DNA of 7,520 nucleotides from Thioalkalivibrio sp. Its GTDB lineage: Bacteria; Pseudomonadota; Gammaproteobacteria; SpSt-1174. The DNA lies in assembly GCA_011046015.1 (NCBI GenBank), contig DSBO01000238.1, positions 1 through 7,520 on the forward strand. Direction: 5' to 3'. Position 1 is the first letter of the stretch. Each line of letters starts with the position of its first letter. Shown here one piece after another: positions 1-6,671 of the stretch. A program made the translations under genes and the position numbers. The notes under the pieces were generated by a model. That model was not told where the DNA came from. It ran no database searches and saw nothing but the letters and a program-made list of their open reading frames with translations.

Positions 1-120
1 GATGCCAACTGGATGCGCCACAGCCTGTATTTCAAGGACAGTGGCAGCCTGGACTACAAGCCGGTGCGCACCAAGCCGATGACGGTCGATTCCTTCCCGC
101 CCAAAGAACGCGTCTACTGA
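1..120 (+). CDS. sdhA: Succinate dehydrogenase flavoprotein subunit, C-terminal end (partial)
   Basis: The window opens inside this gene; only the last 39 codons and a TGA stop are present. The visible tail reads DANWMRHSLYFKDSG, then YKPVRTKPMTVDSFPPKERVY, which resembles the conserved C-terminus of bacterial SdhA (a WMRHSL...Y.PV segment near the end). SdhA carries covalent FAD, oxidises succinate to fumarate in the TCA cycle and passes electrons to SdhB at the cytoplasmic face of the inner membrane. The FAD-linking histidine and active site lie upstream of the window and cannot be checked. The identity is strongly supported by sdhB starting 14 bp after the stop and sdhE following, the usual sdhCDAB-sdhE order. 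Confidence 0.93.
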   Translation, partial: DANWMRHSLYFKDSGSLDYKPVRTKPMTVDSFPPKERVY

Positions 121-134
121 CCGCGGGTGATGCC

Positions 135-836
135 ATGAAATTCTCGATCTATCGCTACAATCCGGAGACCGATGACAAGCCTCGGATGCAGGACTTCACG
201 CTGCCGGACGAGGAGGTTCGGCCTGGCATGATGCTGCTGGAGGCGCTGTTGCTGCTGAAGAAGCAGGACGAGACGCTGAGTTTTCGCCGCTCCTGCCAGG
301 AGGGCGTGTGCGGCTCGGACGGCATGAACATCAACGGGCGCAACGGCCTGGCCTGCGTCACGCCGCTGGCCGGACTGAAGCAGCCCATCAAGATCCGCCC
401 GTTTCCCGGCATGCCCGTGATCCGCGACCTGGTGGTGGACATGGAGAACTTCTACCGTCAGTACCGCAACGCCAGGCCCTACCTCATCGCCGAAGACCCC
501 ATGCCCGAGGTCGAGCGCACGCAGACCCCGGCGGAACGCGCCGAGCTCGACGGGCTGTACGAATGCATTCTCTGCGGCTGCTGCTCGGCATCCTGTCCCT
601 CCTACTGGTGGAATCCGGAAAAATTTCTCGGCCCGGCCGCGTTGTTGCAGGCCGCCCGCTTCATCAAGGACAGCCGTGACCAGGCCACCGACGAGCGTCT
701 GGACCAGCTCGACGACGCCTTCAAGCTCTATCGCTGCCACAGCATCATGAGCTGCCAGCAGGTGTGTCCCAAGGGACTGAATCCGACGAAGGCCATTGGC
801 GACATTAAGAAGTTGATGTTGAAGAAATCGATCTGA
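135..836 (+). CDS. sdhB: Succinate dehydrogenase iron-sulfur subunit
   Basis: This 233-residue protein is the electron-transfer subunit of complex II, carrying electrons from SdhA-FAD to ubiquinone; the length is normal for the family (E. coli about 238). The N-terminal ferredoxin-like domain holds the [2Fe-2S] ligands C54, C59, D62 and C74 in SCQEGVCGSDG...LAC; aspartate as third ligand is typical of enterobacterial-type SdhB. The C-terminal helical domain has C144, C147 and C150 with C211 for [4Fe-4S], and C154, C201 and C207 for [3Fe-4S]. The tryptophan pair W158-W159 lies in the quinone-site motif PSYWWNP. All expected ligands are intact. The ATG at 135 is preceded by a weak GGGTGA ribosome site at 125-130, and translation is probably coupled to sdhA. 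No membrane segment is present, as expected. Confidence 0.98.
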   Translation: MKFSIYRYNPETDDKPRMQDFTLPDEEVRPGMMLLEALLLLKKQDETLSFRRSCQEGVCGSDGMNINGRNGLACVTPLAGLKQPIKIRPFPGMPVIRDLVVDMENFYRQYRNARPYLIAEDPMPEVERTQTPAERAELDGLYECILCGCCSASCPSYWWNPEKFLGPAALLQAARFIKDSRDQATDERLDQLDDAFKLYRCHSIMSCQQVCPKGLNPTKAIGDIKKLMLKKSI

Positions 837-838
837 CC

Positions 839-1078
839 ATGGATGATCTGGGACGCCTTCGCTGGCAGTGCCGGCGCGGCATGCTGGAACTGGACCTGCT
901 GCTGCGCCGTTTCGTCGATACCGGCTATGAGGCGCTGCCGTCCGACGAGCGCGAGGCCTTCGGCCGCCTGCTCGACTATCCGGACGATACCCTGCTGGAA
1001 CTGCTAATGGGCCGCATGACCCCCACGGAAGGAGTGATCACCCGTGTCATCCAAAAGATACGCGCCGCTCAACATTGA
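839..1078 (+). CDS. sdhE: Succinate dehydrogenase assembly/flavinylation factor SdhE
   Basis: This 79-residue protein belongs to the SdhE/SDHAF2 (YgfY, DUF339) family, which binds SdhA and promotes covalent attachment of FAD. The diagnostic RGxxE motif is present as R13-G14-M15-L16-E17 within WQCRRGMLELD. Further downstream are the helical YEALPSDEREAF and LLDYPDDTLLELLMGR segments typical of the five-helix fold. The ATG begins two bases after the sdhB stop and has no strong ribosome site of its own, so translation is probably coupled to sdhB. The 3' end overlaps the next gene by 35 bp. In E. coli sdhE lies away from sdhCDAB, next to ygfX; here all are contiguous, which supports the family's role in SDH maturation. 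Confidence 0.95.
   Translation: MDDLGRLRWQCRRGMLELDLLLRRFVDTGYEALPSDEREAFGRLLDYPDDTLLELLMGRMTPTEGVITRVIQKIRAAQH
1027..1034 (+). promoter_or_regulatory. Ribosome binding site deciding a GTG start inside sdhE
   Basis: GGAAGGAG lies within the last codons of sdhE and is followed by a 9-base spacer to the GTG at 1044. It is one of the best Shine-Dalgarno matches in the window and the main reason to place the start of the downstream membrane protein inside sdhE rather than at a later codon. Confidence 0.8.
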
Positions 1079-1490
1079 CCCTGCCCCCTCGCGGGGCCTC
1101 GCAGTCCTCCTCCTGCTCGGCACGCTCGCGGCCATCGTCGCGGTCTTCCTCTCGGCGCTGCCGGGGTGGGGCAGGGGCGGTGCCCTGTTGCTGGTGACAC
1201 TGGCGCTGTGGCATGGCTGGCGTACCCACGTCTCGGTGCGTGCCCCGCACGGCATCCGTCGCCTCGGCCGCGATGCCCAGGGACGCTGGTGGATCGAGAC
1301 CGGCGCGGGCGGTGTGCAGCGCGCGCAGCTGCTGGCCGGCAGCACGGTATTTCCGGGGCTGACCGTCCTGCAGTTTCGCACCTCGTCCGGTCGCCTGCGC
1401 GCCATCGCGCTCACGTCGGGGCGCCTCTCCGCCGGGTCCTGGCGGCGGCTGCTGGTGGCGCTGCGCCACGAGAACCCGCTCGGTGAGTAA
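1044..1490 (+). CDS. ygfX: YgfX/CptA-like two-helix membrane protein
   Basis: This 148-residue protein starts at GTG 1044. The opening SSKRYAPLNIDPAPSR followed by a hydrophobic stretch matches the YgfX family pattern. It has two predicted transmembrane helices at about residues 18-39 and 45-60, separated by a short GWGRGG turn. A soluble C-terminal domain follows, with RRLGRDAQGRWWIE and a closing GSWRRLLVALRHE. In E. coli, YgfX (CptA) is encoded beside sdhE (ygfY); it has been reported as a toxin acting on cytoskeletal proteins with YgfY as antitoxin, a role that sits awkwardly with SdhE's flavinylation function. From sequence I support the family and membrane topology, not toxicity. The 35-bp overlap with sdhE implies tightly coupled expression. 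Confidence 0.82.
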   Translation: MSSKRYAPLNIDPAPSRGLAVLLLLGTLAAIVAVFLSALPGWGRGGALLLVTLALWHGWRTHVSVRAPHGIRRLGRDAQGRWWIETGAGGVQRAQLLAGSTVFPGLTVLQFRTSSGRLRAIALTSGRLSAGSWRRLLVALRHENPLGE

Positions 1491-1526
1491 CCCGACCGCC
1501 CTCCGGGTCAAAGCATCGTGGCGGGC

Positions 1527-1535
1527 TGGTATAAT
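1527..1535 (+). promoter_or_regulatory. Extended -10 promoter for the NifU-domain gene
   Basis: TGGTATAAT contains a perfect TATAAT hexamer (1530-1535) preceded by the extended -10 dinucleotide TG at 1527-1528. The -35 region is poor: GTCAAA at 1507-1512 with a 17-base spacer matches TTGACA at three positions. Transcription would begin near 1542, leaving about 27 untranslated bases before the ATG at 1569. This placement argues against a longer protein starting at GTG 1518, since the promoter would then lie inside the coding sequence. Confidence 0.7.
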
Positions 1536-1568
1536 GCGCCCATCCCCAAACCGCGCGACGCCTGCATC

Positions 1569-1967
1569 ATGCCCACCGACCAGGAACGACTCGAACAGCT
1601 CCTCAACCTGGACCCGGATCACGTCTACTCGGAGGAGGAGCTCGATGCCATCGAGGAGATCGATGCGGAACTCGCCCTGCGCCTGGATCGCGCGCAGACG
1701 CTCGCGCAGCGCGAGGCCGGCGATCAGCCGGCAGATGGCCCCATCGACGAGGCGAAGGTGCGCGAGGCGGTGGAAGAGGCGCGCCAGATCCTGATGCAGG
1801 ACGGTGGTGACATCGAGTTCGTGGCCATCGAGGACCGCATCGTGCGGGTGCGCCTCAAGGGCGCCTGCGTGGGGTGCCCGCGTTCGGCGCTGGACCTGAA
1901 GAACGTGGTGGAGCGCCTGATCCGCAGCAAGGTGCCGGGGGTGGCTGGCGTTGCCAACACCTTCTAG
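1569..1967 (+). CDS. NifU C-terminal-domain protein, putative Fe-S cluster scaffold/carrier
   Basis: The 132-residue product ends in a NifU C-terminal-like domain (about residues 60-132). It contains the segment VREAVEEARQILMQDGGDIEF, then VRVRLKGACVGCPRSALDLKNVVERLIR with the conserved CxxC pair C100 and C103. In Nfu/NifU proteins a dimer uses these cysteines to bind a transferable Fe-S cluster. The first 55-60 residues are unusually acidic (YSEEELDAIEEIDAEL) and match no domain I recognise. There is no IscU-like N-terminal domain and no A-type domain like that of NfuA. I chose ATG 1569 because an extended -10 promoter lies just upstream, although its ribosome site is weak; an in-frame GTG at 1518 would add 17 residues. 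The gene follows the sdh accessory genes after 78 bp and has its own promoter. Domain assignment is firm; the client proteins are unknown. Confidence 0.9.
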   Translation: MPTDQERLEQLLNLDPDHVYSEEELDAIEEIDAELALRLDRAQTLAQREAGDQPADGPIDEAKVREAVEEARQILMQDGGDIEFVAIEDRIVRVRLKGACVGCPRSALDLKNVVERLIRSKVPGVAGVANTF

Positions 1968-1990
1968 CTCACCGGCCGGGCGCCGGTGAG
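1968..1990 (+). terminator. Hairpin after the NifU-domain gene at the convergent junction
   Basis: CTCACCGGC (1968-1976) pairs perfectly with GCCGGTGAG (1982-1990) around a 5-base loop, giving a 9-bp GC-rich stem directly after the TAG stop at 1965-1967. Being an inverted repeat between convergent genes, it could act on both strands. No T tract follows on either strand, so it is not a classical intrinsic terminator; it may be a transcript-end stabiliser or a weak terminator. Confidence 0.5.
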
Positions 1991-2008
1991 CGCTGCCCCC
2001 ATGTCGCG

Positions 2009-2027
2009 ACCGGGCATCAGGCCCGGT
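2009..2027. other. Second hairpin spanning the ppsA stop codon
   Basis: ACCGGGC (2009-2015) is the exact reverse complement of GCCCGGT (2021-2027), with a 5-base loop that contains most of the ppsA stop codon (2017-2019 on the minus strand). The stem is 7 bp and lacks a T run. Together with the neighbouring 9-bp hairpin it forms a double stem-loop junction between the converging transcripts. Confidence 0.4.
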
Positions 2028-4416
2028 TCAACTCCCGCTCCGTTTCCAGCACAGTATTGATCATTGTCAGCAGGCTGTCCGGGTTGAGCGAGATCGACTG
2101 GATGCCCTGTTCCACCAGCCAGCGCGTGATCTCCGGGAAATCGGAGGGCGCCTGCCCGCAGATGCCGACGTACTTGTCCCTCGCATTGCAGGCGGCGATG
2201 GCCATTTCCATCAGTTTGAGTACTGCCGGGTTGCGTTCGTCGAAGCCGCCGAGCAGGCCCGAGTCGCGGTCCACGCCCAGCGTGAGCTGGGTGAGGTCGT
2301 TGGAACCGATGGAGAAGCCGTCGAAGTGCTCGAGAAAGTCATCGGCCAGCAGCGCGTTGGCGGGAATTTCGCACATGAGGTAGATCCGGAGGCCGTCCTG
2401 GCCGCGCTTCAGTCCGGCCTTCGCCATGATCTCGATGACCCGCCGGGCCTCGTCCACGCTGCGGGTGAAGGGGATCATCACGGCGACGTTGTCCAGCCCC
2501 TTGGTCTCGCGCACGTTGCGGATTGCCTCGCACTCCATGGCGAAGCTCGCGGCGAAACTCTCCGAGTCGTATCGCGAGGCCCCGCGAAAACCGATCATCG
2601 GGTTTTCTTCTTCCGGCTCGAAGGTCGTGCCCCCGATGAGCGAGGCGTACTCGTTGGACTTGAAGTCGCTCATGCGCACGATCACGGGCCTGGGATAGAA
2701 GGCCGCGGCGATGGAGCCGATGCCCTCGGCCAGGCGCTCGACGTAGAAGCTGCGCCGGTCCGGGTAGCCGGCCGAGGCGCGATCGATCTGCTCCCGCGTG
2801 TCGGCATCCAGCGTGTCGTATTCGAGCAGCGCCCGCGGATGCACGCGAATGCTGTTGTTGATAATGAACTCCAGCCGTGCCAGGCCCACGCCCTCGCAGG
2901 GCAGGTTGGCGAACTTGAAGGCCTGCTCCGGGTTGCCGACGTTGAGCATGAGCCGGGTCTTTGGTTTCTCCAGCTTGCGCAGGTCGATCTTGCGGGACTC
3001 GAACTCGAGGCGGCCGTCGTAGATGTTGCCGGTATCACCCTCGGCGCAGGAGACAGTCACCTCCTGCTCGTCGCGGATCCTGAGCGTCGCATCGCCACAG
3101 CCGACGATGGCGGGGATGCCAAGTTCGCGCGCCACGATGGCGGCGTGGCAGGTGCGCCCGCCGCGGTTGGTGACGATGGCGCCCGCGCGTTTCATTACCG
3201 GTTCCCAGTCCGGGTCGGTCATGTCGGTGACGAGGATCTCGCCGTCGCGCACGTTCTTCATCTCCGAGGCGTCGACGACGATGCGCGCGGGGCCGGCGGC
3301 GATGCGCTGGCCCACGCTCTTGCCCTGTACCAGGATCTCGCCCGTCTCCTTGAGGTGGAAGGTCTCCTGGTAAGCGGCGTCGAGCTGCGACTGCACGGTC
3401 TCCGGCCGGGCCTGCACGATGAAGAGTTCGCCGGTCTTGCCGTCCTTGGCCCATTCGATGTCCATGGGCCGCGGTTCACCCGCCAGCCGCGAATAGTGCT
3501 CCTCGATAATGACGCCGTAGCGGGCGAGGGTGAGCACCTCCTCGTCGTTAAGGCAGAACCGTTCGCGATCGTCGCGCTTGACGTCCACGTTCTTCGTCGA
3601 GGCGCCGGCGAGGTTGTCGCCGGTGTAGATCATGCGAATGGCCTTGTCGCCCAGCTGGCGCTTGAGGATGGGGCGCTTGCTCTCGGTCAGCGTGGGCTTG
3701 AAGACGTAGAACTCGTCAGGGTTCACCGCCCCCTGCACGACGTTCTCACCCAGGCCGTAGGCGCCGGTGATGAAGATCACGTCGCGAAAACCCGACTCGG
3801 TGTCGAGCGTGAACATGACGCCGGAGGAGGCGAGGTCGGAGCGCACCATCTTCTGCACGCCGATGGACAGCGCGACGTCGTGGTGGGCGAAGCCCTGGTG
3901 TACGCGGTAGGAGATGGCGCGGTTGGTGAACAGCGAGGCGAACACGCGCTTGCAGGTGGAGAGCAGGTTCTTGTCGCCGCGGATGTTGAGGTAGGTTTCC
4001 TGCTGGCCGGCAAACGAGGCGGTCGGCAGGTCTTCGGCGGTGGCCGAACTGCGCACCGCGACGTCGGTATTGGCGCCGGACTCCTCGCACAGTTCTGCGT
4101 ACGCCGTGCGGATCTCTTGTTCCAGGTCCGGCGGCATCTCGCCGTGGTTGATCATGTTGCGGATGCTGATCCCGGTGCGCGCCAGTGCCTCGACGTCATT
4201 GGCGTCCAGATCCTCGAGCGCCTCGTTGATGCGCGCCTCCAGGTTGTTGTGCTCGATGAAACGCCAGTAGGCCTCCGCGGTGGTGGCGAAGCCGTTGGGT
4301 ACCCGGACGCCTCGTTCCGTGAGTGCGGAATACATCTCGCCCAGGGAGGCATTCTTGCCCCCGACCAGGGGGACGTCGTCGATACCCAGCTCGCTGAAAC
4401 GGCGGATGAATTGCAT
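2017..4416 (-). CDS. ppsA: Phosphoenolpyruvate synthase (pyruvate, water dikinase)
   Basis: This 799-residue enzyme (E. coli PpsA is 792) converts pyruvate, ATP and water to PEP, AMP and phosphate, the entry step of gluconeogenesis from three-carbon acids in the cytoplasm. Numbered from ATG 4416, the N-terminal ATP-grasp PPDK domain (about 13-345) contains GGKNASLGEM and RSSATAEDLP (122-131). The swivelling domain carries the phosphorylated histidine H424 in GGRTCHAAIVARELGIPAIVG. The C-terminal TIM-barrel PEP/pyruvate domain holds MCEIP (681-685), GSNDLTQL (704-711) and the catalytic cysteine C753 in GICGQAP. All key residues are present. A GTG at 4422 would add two residues but overlaps the ribosome site, so ATG is preferred. 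The gene lies 47 bp after pgm on the same strand, with no evident promoter between them. Confidence 0.98.
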   Translation of the reverse strand: MQFIRRFSELGIDDVPLVGGKNASLGEMYSALTERGVRVPNGFATTAEAYWRFIEHNNLEARINEALEDLDANDVEALARTGISIRNMINHGEMPPDLEQEIRTAYAELCEESGANTDVAVRSSATAEDLPTASFAGQQETYLNIRGDKNLLSTCKRVFASLFTNRAISYRVHQGFAHHDVALSIGVQKMVRSDLASSGVMFTLDTESGFRDVIFITGAYGLGENVVQGAVNPDEFYVFKPTLTESKRPILKRQLGDKAIRMIYTGDNLAGASTKNVDVKRDDRERFCLNDEEVLTLARYGVIIEEHYSRLAGEPRPMDIEWAKDGKTGELFIVQARPETVQSQLDAAYQETFHLKETGEILVQGKSVGQRIAAGPARIVVDASEMKNVRDGEILVTDMTDPDWEPVMKRAGAIVTNRGGRTCHAAIVARELGIPAIVGCGDATLRIRDEQEVTVSCAEGDTGNIYDGRLEFESRKIDLRKLEKPKTRLMLNVGNPEQAFKFANLPCEGVGLARLEFIINNSIRVHPRALLEYDTLDADTREQIDRASAGYPDRRSFYVERLAEGIGSIAAAFYPRPVIVRMSDFKSNEYASLIGGTTFEPEEENPMIGFRGASRYDSESFAASFAMECEAIRNVRETKGLDNVAVMIPFTRSVDEARRVIEIMAKAGLKRGQDGLRIYLMCEIPANALLADDFLEHFDGFSIGSNDLTQLTLGVDRDSGLLGGFDERNPAVLKLMEMAIAACNARDKYVGICGQAPSDFPEITRWLVEQGIQSISLNPDSLLTMINTVLETERELNRA

Positions 4417-4421
4417 GAACA

Positions 4422-4427
4422 CTCCTT
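4422..4427 (-). promoter_or_regulatory. Ribosome binding site of ppsA
   Basis: Reading the minus strand, AAGGAG ends five bases before ATG 4416. The alternative in-frame GTG at 4422 begins at the last G of this site, so it cannot be served by it; this decides the ppsA start. Confidence 0.8.
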
Positions 4428-4463
4428 AATAATCGTCGGCTGCGTGTGTGGTGTGGGTGCCGG

Positions 4464-6098
4464 TCAGGTGATGACCGTGGGGGCCTCGCGGCCCAGGCGC
4501 CGCCGGAAGTGCGTGAGTTCGTCGGCGATCGCGATCAGGTCGGCCAGCGCCTCCTGGGTGTCGATGCCGTGCCTCGTGGTGTCGGGCTCGTAGCGTTCGA
4601 CGTAGAGCCGCAGCGTGGCACCCTGGGTGCCCGTGCCGGAGAGACGGAAGACCAGGCGCGAACCGTCTTCGAAGATGATGCGCAGCCCCTGGGATTCGCT
4701 CACGCTCTCGTCGATGGGGTCGACGTAGGCGAAGTCGTCGGCCAGTGCGACGCGGTAGTCGCCGTACTGTCGGCCGACCAGGTCGGGCAGGGCGGCGCGC
4801 AGGTCGTCGATCACGCCGTTGGCGGCCTCGGCGTCCACGCCCTCGTAATCGTGGCGTGAATAGACGTTGCGCCCGTACCGTTGCCAATGGGCGCGCACGA
4901 TCTCCTCCACGGACTGGCGCTTGGCCGCCACCAGATTCAGCCAGAACAGCACGGCCCATAGCCCGTCCTTCTCGCGCACGTGGTCGGAGCCCGTACCGAA
5001 GCTCTCCTCGCCGCAGAGCGTGATGCGTTTGGCGTCGAGCAGGTTGCCGAAGAACTTCCAGCCCGTCGGCGTCTCGTAGCAGGGGACGCCCAGGGCCTCG
5101 GCCACGCGATCGGCGGCCTGGCTGGTGGGCATGGAGCGGGCGATGCCACGGATCCCCTGGCGGTAACCCGGTACCAGGTGTGCGTTGGCGGCCAGAATCG
5201 CCAAGCTGTCACTGGGGGTGACGAAGAAACGCGCGCCGAGGATCATGTTGCGGTCGCCGTCGCCATCGGAGGCGGCGCCGAAGTCCGGCGACGAGCAGCC
5301 CCACAGGATATCCACCAGGTCGCGGGCATAGGTCAGGTTGGGGTCCGGGTGGCCGCGGCCGAAATCGGCCAGCGGCTCGCCGTTCATCACGGTACCCGGC
5401 TCGGCGCCGAGGCGGTGCTCGAGGATCTCCTTCGCGTAGGGGCCGGTGACCGCGTGCATGGCATCGAAGCGCATACGGAAGCGCCCCGAGTCGAACAGCT
5501 GCCGGATGGCGTGGAAGTCGAACAGGTTGGCCATCAGGTCGGCGTAGTCGGCCACCGGGTCGATGATCTCGATGGCCATCTCGCCGAGGTGCTGCTCGCC
5601 GAGGGTGTCGAGTTCGACGTGGTGCGGATCGGTGATCCGATACCGGTCGATCCTCAGCGTCTCCGCGTAAATGGCCTCGGTGAGCTTTTCCGGCGCCGGA
5701 CCGCCGTTGGCGGTGTTGTACTTGATGCCGAAGTCGCCCTCGGGCCCGCCGGGGTTATGGCTGGCCGAGAGGATGATACCCCCCTGGGCACCGTACTTGC
5801 GGATGATGCAGGAGGCAGCCGGGGTGGAGAGCAGGCCTCCGCGCCCGACCAGCACGCGGCCGACGCCGTTGGCGGCGGCGATGCGCAGGATGATCTGGAT
5901 GGCCTCACGATTGTAGTAGCGTCCGTCGCCGCCGAGCACCAGGGTCATGCCCGCCATCTCCTCCAGGGTATTGAAGACGGCCTGGACGAAGTTCTCGAGG
6001 TAGTGCGGCTTGCGGAACACCGAGACCTTCTTGCGCAGGCCGGACGTGCCCGGGCGCTGGTCGGTATAGGGGTGCGAGGTGATGGTATTGACGTTCAT
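4464..6098 (-). CDS. pgm: Alpha-D-phosphoglucomutase, PGM1-type
   Basis: This 544-residue alpha-phosphohexomutase interconverts glucose-1-phosphate and glucose-6-phosphate, feeding glycogen, exopolysaccharide and nucleotide-sugar synthesis. The four domains are recognisable. The active-site loop has phosphoserine S113 in SASHNPGGPEGDFGIKYN. The Mg2+ loop is D278-G-D280-G-D282-R. The sugar-recognition loop is GEESFGTGSDH (363-373), preceded by YETPTGWKFFGNL. The C-terminal phosphate-binding loop is RLSGTGTQGATLR (485-497). The start TSGLRKKVSVFRKPHYLENF and the loops closely resemble eukaryotic PGM1 (human about 562 residues) rather than E. coli Pgm, which has a different N-terminus (KFGTSGHRG) and SPSHNPP-like loop. 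The ATG at 6098 has only a weak ribosome site upstream. The gene is first in a minus-strand pair with ppsA and divergent from the DUF1249 gene. Confidence 0.96.
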   Translation of the reverse strand: MNVNTITSHPYTDQRPGTSGLRKKVSVFRKPHYLENFVQAVFNTLEEMAGMTLVLGGDGRYYNREAIQIILRIAAANGVGRVLVGRGGLLSTPAASCIIRKYGAQGGIILSASHNPGGPEGDFGIKYNTANGGPAPEKLTEAIYAETLRIDRYRITDPHHVELDTLGEQHLGEMAIEIIDPVADYADLMANLFDFHAIRQLFDSGRFRMRFDAMHAVTGPYAKEILEHRLGAEPGTVMNGEPLADFGRGHPDPNLTYARDLVDILWGCSSPDFGAASDGDGDRNMILGARFFVTPSDSLAILAANAHLVPGYRQGIRGIARSMPTSQAADRVAEALGVPCYETPTGWKFFGNLLDAKRITLCGEESFGTGSDHVREKDGLWAVLFWLNLVAAKRQSVEEIVRAHWQRYGRNVYSRHDYEGVDAEAANGVIDDLRAALPDLVGRQYGDYRVALADDFAYVDPIDESVSESQGLRIIFEDGSRLVFRLSGTGTQGATLRLYVERYEPDTTRHGIDTQEALADLIAIADELTHFRRRLGREAPTVIT

Positions 6099-6159
6099 GC
6101 GCTCGGGTCTTTTTTAAGGTTTCCTAGACGTTAGCAAATCCGGCCGAAACTGTCTGCTG

Positions 6160-6168
6160 TGGTATGAT
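6160..6168 (+). promoter_or_regulatory. Extended -10 promoter for the DUF1249 gene
   Basis: TGGTATGAT combines a TATGAT hexamer (6163-6168) with the extended -10 TG at 6160-6161. No -35 match is found at 16-18 bases upstream. Initiation would be expected around 6174-6177, essentially at the ATG at 6177. The rest of the 78-bp divergent interval (6099-6176) shows no confident promoter for pgm on the minus strand. Confidence 0.55.
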
Positions 6169-6176
6169 TCCGCTCC

Positions 6177-6671
6177 ATGCTCACCGAGATCACACGTCCC
6201 CAGTCCCTATCGCCGCGGCCCGAGAGTTTCGCCGCGCTGATGGAGCTGTATGAGGCCAACTACATTCGGCTGCGCCAGCTGTGTCCGGACCTGCACCGGA
6301 TCGATGGCGAGGCCGTTTCGCGTGTGAGCGGGTGCCTGGATCTGCACCTGCAGGTGCTGGAAACCAGCCATTTTACCAGCACCGTGTTGCTCACGTATTA
6401 CTTCCCCGACGCCGCCGGCGGTCTGCGTGCCGATCCGAACGTGGTGGTGCGCATGTATCACGATGCACACCAGGCCGAGGTCCTGAGTCGCGTGTGCCGG
6501 GTGCGGGATGCACGGGTGAGCGCGCAGGCGTCCGGCATGGACTCGGCGCTGCTGTGCAAGTGGCGGCTTAACCGGTTTCTGTACAAGTGGCTGGGCTACT
6601 GCCGCCTGCAAGGCCACTGCTTCGGTCTCGCCAACCCCGAGCGTCGCGCCCTCGCTGCCGGCGGGGCCTGA
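6177..6671 (+). CDS. DUF1249 family protein, YqiB-like
   Basis: This 164-residue soluble protein has no signal peptide or membrane segment. It resembles E. coli YqiB (about 140 residues) across the family core: a helical MELYEANYIRLRQLCPDL segment (22-39), the signature VVRMYHDAHQAEV (90-102), and a C-terminal KWRLNRFLYKWLGYCRLQGHC (128-148) matching the family's Q/R-INQFL..WL.YCL ending. The biochemical function of DUF1249 is unknown to me. In E. coli yqiB sits with cpdA and nudF; here it lies alone between divergent pgm and the isc operon, so context gives no functional lead. The ATG at 6177 has no upstream ribosome site and sits about nine bases after a -10 element. A later ATG at 6240 would remove the poorly conserved first 21 residues and cannot be excluded. 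Confidence 0.85.
   Translation: MLTEITRPQSLSPRPESFAALMELYEANYIRLRQLCPDLHRIDGEAVSRVSGCLDLHLQVLETSHFTSTVLLTYYFPDAAGGLRADPNVVVRMYHDAHQAEVLSRVCRVRDARVSAQASGMDSALLCKWRLNRFLYKWLGYCRLQGHCFGLANPERRALAAGGA

Noticed and set aside
114..740. Minus-strand open frame of 208 codons opposite sdhB
   Set aside because: sdhB on the other strand has every cluster ligand conserved; the antisense product resembles no family and is a compositional shadow.
1044..1490. A new toxin-antitoxin system formed by sdhE and the overlapping membrane protein
   Set aside because: The pair is the already described sdhE(ygfY)-ygfX/cptA arrangement, and nothing in the sequence itself shows toxicity.
1518..1568. GTG at 1518 as the start of the NifU-domain protein (17 extra residues)
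   Set aside because: A perfect extended -10 element lies at 1527-1535, inside this extension. The extra residues are not recognisable as part of the family and there is no ribosome site before the GTG.
2326..4593. A 755-codon open frame on the plus strand opposite ppsA
   Set aside because: It lies antisense to a fully conserved enzyme gene, and its translation is low-complexity, rich in V/A/G/H/D, with no recognisable domain. Long antisense frames are expected in GC-rich genes with strong third-position bias.
4980..6134. A 384-codon open frame on the plus strand opposite pgm
   Set aside because: It mirrors the codon structure of pgm; the composition is repetitive and V/A/G/R-rich, and no family is recognisable.
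6099..6159. A minus-strand promoter for pgm in the divergent interval
   Set aside because: Only poor candidates appear (for example TTTGCT with TTAAAA at a 15-base spacing), not enough to support a call.
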